The notes under the pieces: generated by a model | The model's input: only the letters and a program-made list of their open reading frames with translations | The model's database searches: none | Told to the model about the DNA's origin: nothing | NCBI GenBank assembly: GCA_032718475.1 | Contig: JAUCBJ010006596.1 | Location: 1 to 64,000 of the forward strand | Reading direction: 5' to 3' | Length of the DNA: 64,000 nt | Origin: Nemertoderma westbladi | Taxonomy: Eukaryota > Xenacoelomorpha > Nemertodermatida > Nemertodermatidae | Shown: positions 22,950-31,793 of the stretch, piece by piece | Layout of the letters: every line of letters begins with the position of its first letter | Numbering within the stretch: position 1 is the first letter of the stretch | Position numbers and translations under genes: made by a program

Positions 22950-23444
22950 AGGGTTTTAGCATCACTATGACACCGACGCCCAGTAGAAACTTGGGTAATA
23001 TGTTAGTAGAAAAAAGGGGGGGACGGGGAACCGACCGTGTGGGAGGGCTAGATGTTTAACATGTAATGCAATGAGGGACTTTAAAGAAACTCCGTGGGGG
23101 GAGGGGATTACAGGGTCTTTCAATTGTGTATCGGTTAACGTTCTTTAATTTTAACGTGTACAGCTCACGGTGAAGGTTTCTACATCGGTCAAACCGAGCA
23201 AGCCCTGCGGGAACGACTGTCAAAACACAGGTCGACCATGAGGGCTTACAGAAGGGAAGCTGAACCGGATGTAGGCGACAACGTCGAGTACATCCTTCTT
23301 GAGCATTTCCTGTCTTGCCCAATATCGAACCTGAGAGTGACGGCTTTCCGGAGGTTCAGGGATGACTCGAGTAGGATCCATGCCGAGGCAAATTACATAT
23401 ACAGGTTTAAACCGCCATGGAATGCGTCTAAACCCGCAATTTGA
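22950..23444 (+). pseudogene. PLE Cys linker and GIY-YIG endonuclease, frameshifted
   Basis: Reading across frames gives SRNLGNMLVEK, then RPCGRARCLTCNAM (the Cys motif that precedes the nuclease in Penelope elements), then FNCVSVNV. After another shift come LTCTAHGEGFYIGQTEQ and ALRERLSKHRS, with the GIY-YIG-type YIG, the catalytic Arg and His. The conserved Glu lies in HAEANYIYRF and the late Asn in PPWN. The shifts sit near a run of A and G at about 23010 and at TTCTTTAATTTTAA near 23147. The last part, 23238-23444, is intact. Confidence 0.82.
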
Positions 23445-23937
23445 AACCCCATATAATTACCGAGCGGTTCCGCTCTTATTTGGTGGCGAAACTATTACAT
23501 CAATCATATAAACTGATTTACATGTAATATAAAGTAAGCGCATATGTGATTACGTATTTTTGGGAACAAAAAAACCAATTATAAAGTTTCGGGGCTGTGT
23601 ATTGTGAATTTATTTAGACTTTAATACCCGGTGACGGGAATCTGTTTTTGGCGATATTTTACATTCTTGTTTGATCATTTACTTTATATTTATAAGGTTG
23701 TAAAAATTATATTGAATTTAGTTTAAAGGAATGTAACTCGTAAGTAAACGTCACATTAGTAAACTAGTACAGCATACATACTACGTACATATATTTTTTG
23801 AACCCTAATGTATCTTATGTTACAGTAGAAATACGCTCATTTACTACATATTTTGCGTCTAAGCAACATATTGGTTAACCCTACGTTGGGTGATTCGGCA
23901 AGTATATTAATTATATATAAAATATTTAATATGTTAA
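23445..23937 (+). other. PLE 3' UTR with repeated module
   Basis: Near-identical to 18820-19292. It includes the module GTAAACGTCACATTAGTAAA followed about 90 bases later by ACAGTAGAAATACGCTCATT. Related modules recur at 19580-19720, 26440-26620 and 27020-27160, so the element's untranslated regions are built from tandemly repeated, diverged blocks. The end coincides with the TIR element insertion. Confidence 0.7.
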
Positions 23938-24054
23938 TACAGTCCAGCTCACCAACAGAGTGCCATCGGATCCGATCGGATCCAACACACTCCGACAGCT
24001 TCAAACAAGCACAATGCTAACCTACGGAGATTTAGTACTGTTTGATTCTGTTGG

Positions 24055-24260
24055 AGAAAATATTTCCAACAAGTTTAGTCTGTTGGAGCCCATCTGAATC
24101 TGTCTGAAATCCGTCTGAAAGTGTTTGAAATTTCTGTTGGATGTTGTTGGAAGCTATCTGAAGTTGTTTGAAGTTGTCTGAAGCTGTTTGAAATTGTCTG
24201 AAACTGTTGGAAGTTGTCTGAAGATGTTTGACGTCATCGGAATTTGTTGGAATTTGCCAA
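24055..24260 (+). repeat. Subterminal repeat cluster, left
   Basis: Degenerate units of about 10 bp (TTGTCTGAAG, CTGTTTGAAA, TGTTGGAAG). They could be transposase binding sites of the TIR element. Confidence 0.75.
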
Positions 24261-25286
24261 TGCCTTACAAAAGCGTAGTTCATTAACAAAATGTCAATCA
24301 CTTTAACTCTCAATTTGAAGTGATTGTGAGGGTGTGCTATTGTCAATTATAAACCGAAACAAAGATTTGTTTCATTTAACAATTTTTATTTACATAATTA
24401 TGTCGTTAATTATATCAATTAATTAACTAGAATGCATAAACGAATAATAAATTCCTATAATATAAATTCCGATAAATGAATATAATAACACCAACACGTT
24501 TTTAATTCCTTAATTTAATTAGAAATGTAAATAATGCTATAAATATATTAGTTTCTTTGACGTAGGGCACTAAATACTGCACATAAACAGATATAAACAC
24601 AAACAGATTAAGCAAACAGTAAATATAATTACAATGAGTGAAAAAAATATTTTGGGTTAATTTTATTAGTTGTGTTGAAAGAGCATCGAAATGAAAAGGT
24701 TTGCACGTAATACTTCTAGCCCAACTATTTTTTCGCGCACCTACCCTATTTGAGTAAATTACATTCACACACTCAAAAGTTATTGCAACTTTAGTCTCTG
24801 CAAGGCGAACTTCGAAACGGAACTCCATATCCAATATTGGTTTATAGTTAAGCGGTTCCCTAGTTACGAAATAAATATTCGAGAACAATAAATTATTTAA
24901 CATTGAGTAAGGCAGCATTTAGGCAGAATTTAGGAACAAACAAGTACCTATTTAAGAATAAAATTACGTATACATGGGAAAACTTATTTTGAATATTGTC
25001 ACTACCCTTTAGTAATGATGGGTCGAAAGTCCCCCCTAGCCCTTCACAAGGGAGGGTGGACGTAGGGACGGGGCCCAACGCCAACATATCGTGATAGTTT
25101 GTCACATTGGAAGGGGAGGGGGGGTGGGGGGTGATGAAACGTGGCTGTTAATGTTAAACGTGAATGAATTAATATCATAAAGTAGTATTGAGCATTACGC
25201 ACAACCATAATAGATTATTAGATAGATAATTGGGAATGTGAAGGCCCTTGTTTTCACGTGACTGCCATGCCATATTATGATGTAAT

Positions 25287-25419
25287 GTATATCCGCCATC
25301 TCTGAACTTGGGAGAAACGAAATTGCGACAACTATGGAGAATTGGGAAGCCTGGAAGGATCTCATTTCCACTGTCCGAGTTCGCTCGACTTAGTAGTAGT
25401 ACTGTAGTATATCCGCCAT
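25287..25419 (+). mobile_element. LINE-A 3' tail with 13-bp target-site duplication
   Basis: Bases 25300-25406 match the last part of the LINE-A frame at 59768-59872 and end in (TAG)n. The 13-base sequence GTATATCCGCCAT occurs at 25287-25299 and again at 25407-25419, a perfect target-site duplication. The insertion is about 107 bp long, strongly 5'-truncated, and nested in the TIR element. Confidence 0.9.
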
Positions 25420-26224
25420 TGACGTACTGTTGTTATGTAAAAGGTAGACCTAATCACACCAGATACTAATTAAAATAATGTCTTAATAACTAATTATATT
25501 CATTCATACAATAAGCAATGAGCCAATTAAGGCTGTGATTGACAAATTAACCGCACAATTAATTAATTGACAAAACAAAAATCAAACTAGTAGAGATCAT
25601 ATCCAAACCTGTATAAATATAAATAAACGCAACGATATAACTACAGTAACACATGTACGTGTACGTACACTATGTTAACTGTAGAGGGGGATACTGTCCC
25701 TCCTGCGAAAAGCAAAATATATTTATCAGTATTTTAATTAATATAACTTAAAGAAATTGAGCCTTATTCGAAGAAATTCTACATGGGCATTTTGGACCTA
25801 TACCGCCACTGCTTGGCTCTTTGGAAGTGTATTTCCGTAAAGCTCTATTGTATGGCTCTAGACCAACCCAAAGCAACATTAGTATGTGAACACAGAATTC
25901 CATTCCCCATTCATTTCAATGGTAGCCAACTTGTCTTTCTTGTATTGGGGGTAGACCACTGGTTAGCTTTCTGCTATTGTGTTATTCCAAGATAGCGGCA
26001 GGAATAAAGAGAAATACCGACCTCACTAATGGGCTGTTCCTCCAGGTCAGCTTAAGTTACAGTGTGAATGTTCAAGGGCGCCGCCAGTGGCCAGTCCACT
26101 CTGTCGTTATTGTGGCTTTATGAATGGAGTTCCTTTAGTAGTTTTAAAAGCTTTCATTCTATCTGCGCGCAAGAAGATGGGAGTTGAGTTGGGGTTGCGG
26201 TTGAGTGTGGGTGGAGTGATTGAC

Positions 26225-26345
26225 AGGTTGTTGGAAGTTGTCTGATTCTGTTTGAAACTGTCTGAATCTGTTTGAAACTGTCTGAATCTGTTTGAAGTTG
26301 TTGGACTGTTGGAGTTTGTCTGAAAGTGTTTGAAGCTGTTGGATC
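26225..26345 (+). repeat. Subterminal repeat cluster, right
   Basis: Units like GTCTGAATCT and GTTTGAAACT with a period of about 10 bp, in the same orientation as the left cluster. Confidence 0.75.
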
Positions 26346-26396
26346 CGATCGGTTCAGATCGGATCCGATGGCACTCTGTTGGTGAGCTGGACTGTA

Positions 26397-28320
26397 TAAG
26401 AGGATGCGGTGGAACAGTAGTTGATGTAAAAGATAGTGTAATGCGTAGGTAAACGTCACATTTATAAACCTGTGCAGCATGTACTACGTACAGATTGTTT
26501 AGGCCCTAAAGTCGCCTAAGTACAGTAAAAATACGGTCGTTTACTATATTTTGCGTTTAAGCAAAGATTGTTTTAACCTGCGTTTGGTATTTTCGAAGTA
26601 TATTAATCACAATTAAATTTAATACGTAAAACAGATAAACGCGTTGGAAAATGTATTCGTTAAGGGGATAACGATTACATTCCTGGGCGTCCATCTTTTG
26701 TGAACTATTTTTCAACTTCAATACCCGAAAGCGGGGAATTTGTGCGGATATTATACTTCCTGGTTCAGTTATTTACTGTATATTGCTATGTATTTTTATG
26801 TATTGTAAATATTTCTATTAGAATTTAGTTTAAAGGTTTCAGTTTAAGTTCTTAAACATATTATATATAAAAATTCGTAGGGGATATTTAATTTATTTTA
26901 TTTTGTTTTGCTCCTCAATGAGTGTAAAGAATGTTTCATGTTACATACTGTATATTTTCATTTATTTTGGTGCCAATACTAATTAAATGTGGGAATCGAT
27001 TTCGGAAATCTTTAGGGATATAATACGTAGGTTGTCACATTTAGTAACTATGGTGCGGCTTGTACTACGCACAGGTTGTAGGCCCTATTGTGTATTTTTG
27101 TACAGTAGAAATACGCTCATTTACTATAGCCCCCACGAACGTGTTGGGTATAACCAGCCAGCATAAGTATAATTTTTTTAGTTTAGGATTACACGTTATA
27201 GAACTGATAACGAAATAATACATACTGTATAGGTATTTGGGTCTCTTTCCCTGGGGTGTCATTAATAAAGGTGCATGTTTGTTTAATGTTGTTTATTTGC
27301 TACTATTGTTTTGAATGGATCTGTTTAGGCAATTTGCTGTCACGTATATGTAATATAAAGAAGGATAGGCCCTAAAAACTACAAACTACGCGTAGTTACA
27401 AGGGTGGGGACCTTGGGCAGCACCCCACCCCGGGGTCCTGTACCGGTCCGGTACCTAGACCAGTACTACATGACCACTGTGGTGTAGTTGGTTGCGGTTA
27501 CGGGTTTTTTTGTAGTACTTACCTAGGCCTATTTTTGTATTTTTTTATTGTAACATGTAAGTAAATATAAGCAACTGTATGTAGTCGGTGTGGTTTCCGT
27601 CTGTTTTGTTTGATTTATATCCTGAAGATGGCCCTAGTGGCAGAAATTAATTGATAATAAAGAACCTGTTTGTTTTCTCATTTAGTCACCAGGGCTGTAA
27701 TAACTCCGAAAAGAAAACCTATATTTCCTATATTACAATGAATGCCCTAAAATCGGCTTGCTGCGGACTGAATGTTTTCAACATACCTACCGGAGTACGA
27801 TGCGGCATCCGTAATTTATTCGTCTGTTCGTAGTCAAACAGAAGACGGTTAGGATCCCACTCCAAATTCAGTACATGAAGCAATGTAAAACTCTGTCTGT
27901 AGTACCGGCCTACCTTAGGGCAACTTATCTCAGAGGTAGTAAGAGCTATGCTGATTTAGCTTTGACCTTCATTAAGACAATTTTGTCTAGGGATATAAAT
28001 AACTACTATAAACGGGAATGGGATATGTACAGAGTGTGGGGTTACGAGTACAACTACTTTACGCGGTGGATACAGAGTAATATCCGGAACGGAACGCTGG
28101 GAGCTGACTGGGAAACTTTATTCCAATACGTGTTACGAGGGTTGGCCCGAATAGGGAAAGCAGAGAAGATGGAACGTGGTCGCATATTGGGTCGCAAGAT
28201 GGAGGATAGTACTGAGTGGAGCAGAAGACAAAGGGACGAACGTGAGATACCAAGGTGGGCAGTACGGGAGCGCCTGGTGTTTAGACCATTGGTTAAACGC
28301 ACAGCGCGGGGGGCCCTGAA
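26397..28320 (+). mobile_element. Penelope-like element, head fragment (unit 3)
   Basis: From about 26736 it closely matches 19293-20880, including the hairpin motif near 27625 and the N-terminal frame. 26397-26735 is a more diverged version of the UTR module. The protein frame is broken at 27830, where extra bases (TCGTCTGTTCG) differ from unit 2. It continues from 27875. The match stops abruptly at 28320, within the N-terminal region, where another sequence begins. The copy lacks RT and nuclease. Confidence 0.85.
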
Positions 28321-28578
28321 GGCTGGTATGGGCGTCGCTTGCAATCCCGACGTCGACTGTTTCGGTGATCCCACCATCCATCCCAGTTCTCGCCCTAGAG
28401 ACTCCCCCGAACTCCCTGACGAAGTCCAACGAAGTTTGTCTAAGCCCGCCTGTTCCTCAAAGCCGTAACTCTGTGCCCTAGCTTCCTCCTCCCTTTCCTC
28501 TGCTTCTCTCCTCTCCCGTCTAGCGACTTCTTCCAGTCGCTTCGCCTCTCGTCTATCCGTCTCTAGCTGCTCCCATCT
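28321..28578 (-). pseudogene. Gag-like charged coiled-coil fragment without ATG
   Basis: On the reverse strand, just after CGCTTTTAG (a possible acceptor), a stop-free frame encodes RWEQLETDRREAKRLEEVAR and then RREAEEREEEARA, an Arg/Glu-rich coiled coil. It continues into a Ser/Gly-rich part ending GLQATPIPA. The composition resembles the gag N-termini of LTR elements, including the Ty3-like element at 47.66 kb, but could be any coiled coil. It is cut where PLE unit 3 ends. It has no start codon, so it is a fragment or an internal exon. Confidence 0.4.
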
Positions 28579-28805
28579 CTAAAAGCGAAATACATTACCG
28601 TATAATACTGAGCAGGTATCGATGCCATACAGTATTACTTGTTATATGAAGTACTGTATATAGGTAGGGTGAGTGAGGTGAGTGAGGGAGACTTGAACCC
28701 CAAAAGTTATAATCGCTCTAAAGAACAGATAAATAAATTTTTCAATGCCGTTTTAACTTTTTCACATTACATTTATGATTGCTATCATTATGTCAGAGTT
28801 TGAGA

Positions 28806-29608
28806 ACTTCAAGAACGCAGAAGTAGTAGATATCCGGCAACTACAGTCACAGACACCGACTTCGCGGATGACATCGCCCTGCACTCTAATACGCTAGCAG
28901 ATGCACAGGTTCTACTGAATAAAGTGGAGAGGGCTGCTAAGGAGGTTGGATTGCATATAAATGCTACCAAGACGGAATTTATGACTTTTAATGTTGATGG
29001 AAACTTGACAACCATTGATAATAATCAACTAAGAAAGGTTGACGACTTCCAGTACCTAGGATCATGGATAGAGAGTAGCAAAAAGGACATAGAAGTTAGG
29101 AAAGCAAAGGCTTGGGTAGCTCTATCAAAAATGGATACCATCTGGAAATCAGATCTCCCCAGGCACCTGAAGACTAAGTTCTTTCGAGCAACAGTGGAAA
29201 ATGTATTTTTATACGGGGGTGAGACCTGGACACTGACTAAATCACTTGAACAACGAATTGATGGTTGCTACACAAGACTACTAAGGGCAGCCCTAAACAT
29301 CAGCTGGAGACAACACATGACAAATGCCGAGCTTTATGGTACAATACCACCTGTATCAACCACCCTCCGTGAACGCAGATTAAGATTCAGTGGGCACTGC
29401 TGACGAAGTAAAGACGAGGTCATACCAGATCTACTTTTCTGGCAACCAACTCATGGAAAGCGTAGTCGTGGATGACCGGCCATAACATATATAGATCAAC
29501 TTTAAAGGGATACTGAACTTGGGAGAAACGAAATTGCGACAACTATGGAGAATCGGGAAGACTGGAAGGATCTCATTTCCACTGTCTGAGATCGCTCGAC
29601 TTAGTACA
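28806..29608 (+). pseudogene. LINE-A reverse transcriptase C-terminal part, 5'-truncated
   Basis: About 95% similar by eye to 59066-59872. It begins just before the catalytic box (DTDFADDIALHSNT) and runs through YLGSWIESSKKDIEVRK, LYGGETWTLTKSLE, RLRFSGHC and the 3' end. A Trp codon has become TGA near 29401, with more stops near 29474 and 29503, so it is dead. The (TAG)n tail is degraded to TTAGTACAGTAACTAG. This tail abuts the tail of an opposite-strand LINE-B. Confidence 0.88.
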
Positions 29609-29611
29609 GTA

Positions 29612-30712
29612 ACTAGGATCGGCATGCTGCATTGCAGCTGCATTTTAAAGAATGCTGTGTCGGCTTATCGACAAAATTGCACCGCCACAACTCCCTATCA
29701 CCCATGACATTTGCTAGATCATCCGCAACTTCAAGGCCAGTGTCCCTTGAGATGCGTCTCAATAAAGTCATGGGCTGTCCACCATGCTTATTCACTCCAT
29801 GAGGCTGCCAAGGTACAAGATTATGCACTGGCTGGTCCTCACGGCGAAAGCAATGTCCTGCAAAGCGGAGGCGATTTTGTTCTAGTGTCAAGCTTGGGGG
29901 AACCAATGAGACACCTCCAATGTTATATAGTGTCTGGTTGGAGATGTGTGCATTGTACTTGACACAACGAACCCGGCGTAGCATTCTTGTGAATGTGCCA
30001 TCCAGAGATTTGGTGTCCTCAGCAGTTAGAGCCCAGCATGGACTCCCATAGAGGAGTACTGGAACTACTGCTGCTCTAAATAATCGGACCTTAAGTTTCC
30101 GATTAATTCTCGGTGACTTCCAAATCCTGGAAAGCATATTCAACGCTGCCCATGCCTTTCCCTTACGTATTCGAAGGTCCTCACCTGACTTCCAGATCCA
30201 TGATCCCAGGTAACAGAAGGCATCCACATGCTCAAGCATACCATCTTTTGAGCTTATGCTCATCCGATCAGAGACTTGCTGAGGACTTTCAAAGTTAACT
30301 GTCAAAATTTTGTCTTTCTGGAGTTAATAAAAAGACCAACACCAGAAGCAGCATGTTCTAATGAGCTGAGGAGCCGTTGGGCTCCCTCTAGTGATTCTGA
30401 GAGTACTCCTAAGTTATCAGCAAAGTCTAGATCAGTTAGGTACTTGGCAGGATTTCCTCGACTTCTGGAGCCAGTAGGTGGAGTTATCATCACCCCAGCA
30501 TCAGTATGATGATCTAAGGACATGCGTAGAACATAGTCAACCACAATAATGAACAAGAATGGTGCAAGTGTGTCTCTCTGGAGGACGCCCCATAACACTT
30601 CAAATGGTTCTGTGTCACCGTCAACAGTAGACACAAATGTTGTCGAACCATCGTATACTGATCTGATTGCTGCAATAATTTCATCAGGAATCCCATGAGT
30701 CCTTAAGAGAAC
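29612..30712 (-). pseudogene. LINE-B reverse transcriptase, 5'-truncated, inactive
   Basis: The reverse-strand frames 30715-30302 and 30305-29613 join with a 1-base shift at about 30303. They show GVLQRDTLAPFLFIIVVDY, LDFADNLGVLSESLEGAQ, then YLGSWIWKSGEDLRIRKGK, LLYGSPCWALTAED and RLRFAGHCFRREDQP. The catalytic box is FADN instead of FADD and the preceding block has RDT instead of GDT, so the enzyme is inactive as read. Family B is clearly related to family A but distinct. Another B tail lies at 45061-45630. Confidence 0.87.
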
Positions 30713-31793
30713 CAAATAATCAACCAGAATTCAATAAAGTTAATTTGTTCTTAGGTCACTTTTTTTGTCAAAGTCGTTAACAAGTTTGACAAAAAATAAC
30801 ACTTTGTTGTTAACATAAAAAGTTATGTTGAATTAAATTTCAAAGTAATTTCCATGACATTGATTTTTTATACTAGCTAGGCTTTTCTACTTTTTTATAA
30901 ATGTTATGAACACGTGTTAGCTATCAATTTTGATAAATAATTTTGTTCTAGAACACTTTTTATGTATATGAGAGAGGGGGGGGGGGGGGGGGGGGGTGTT
31001 GGCTGGAGAACCACGTTGATTGACAATGATTATTCAATAATTATACGAGAGATACTGAAGGCCTACTTGTTTTTTGTTTATTTCTTTTTCCATATATTTA
31101 ATTTTATACTGTATGTCTACCGGCACCTCTTACTTTTTATCACAGTGTATGAAACCAAACAAAACATTGTTGTATAAGTAGAATATATAATATATACAGA
31201 GTACTGAAGTAGTTAGCTATATAGAGCTCTAGGTCAGTAAATATTTTTTATAAGCTTTTGAGAAGGACCCTACTGTCAGAAGGTCATATAAAGGTAAATA
31301 GTAACATTTTTTGTCAAAAAAGTCTACTTTCTTTGCTACCACTTAAATGGTTATTTTTTTCACATATTATCAATTAATGGGAAGGACATTACGTTTCTGA
31401 TGTGAAATAGTAAGCTGAGTTTAATGTACACTCTAAAGTACTTTGCAGCGCGTATATACTGTGGGTCGAAGTCAAAGTGAGCCCTTTTGCTTAATTAGAG
31501 GACCGTCTATCGTCGCCTTTGAAATCTTTCAACGCAAATGAGTCGGTTAAGCTTTGATGATTACCCAACCCAGCAGAGTTAGAATTAATTACCTAACCCA
31601 GCGAATGCTTTAAGACCCCGGACTCTTTAAGCTCAAATATGAAGCGCAGAATGCAGAGTCGCATCTCTAGAACCCCTAGATATTGCTGTCAATGAAAGAT
31701 TTATATATTTTCACAGATATTTTATTAATGCAATTGAACTTAAACACTAAACTTCAAACTAAACTATAAAACTAAACTAGATAAACAAAAAAA
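30713..31793. other. Non-coding stretch with a 21-base poly-G tract
   Basis: AT-rich sequence with poly-G at 30976-30996. I see no gene or known repeat family. It leads into the third minisatellite. Confidence 0.6.
30976..30996. repeat. Poly-G tract, 21 bases
   Basis: Uninterrupted G run, one of eight in the window. Confidence 0.95.

Larger units (their letters stand above)
19293..23937 (+). mobile_element. Penelope-like element, near full length, degenerate (unit 2)
   Basis: The order is: leader with an upstream CTGAAGA...GAAA hairpin motif (20186-20210), a long N-terminal frame, reverse transcriptase, a Cys-containing linker (CGRARCLTC) and a C-terminal GIY-YIG nuclease, then a 3' UTR shared with unit 1. 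A head copy (unit 3) repeats 19293-20880 at 26736-28320. The frame is interrupted near 21660, 22935, 23010 and 23147, so this copy is inactive as read. Homopolymer runs at two of these sites leave sequencing error as an alternative. Penelope elements insert by target-primed reverse transcription using their own GIY-YIG nuclease. Confidence 0.85.
23940..26394. mobile_element. Non-autonomous DNA transposon, 2455 bp, 38-bp TIRs, TA duplication
   Basis: The left end starts CAGTCCAGCTCACCAACAGA, and the right end is its exact reverse complement over 38 bases. TA flanks both sides (23938-39 and 26395-96), as for Tc1/mariner-type or similar integration. Just inside, both ends carry a run of about 10-bp repeats of the type TGTCTGAA/TGTTTGAA (24055-24260 and 26225-26345). 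Both runs are in the same orientation, although the TIRs are inverted. No transposase frame is visible, so the element is probably non-autonomous. Superfamily is undetermined. It contains a nested LINE tail at 25300-25406. Confidence 0.85.

Noticed and set aside
24502-24918. 138-codon reverse frame within the TIR element
   Set aside because: Hydrophobic and AT-driven, with no transposase motif. Probably chance.
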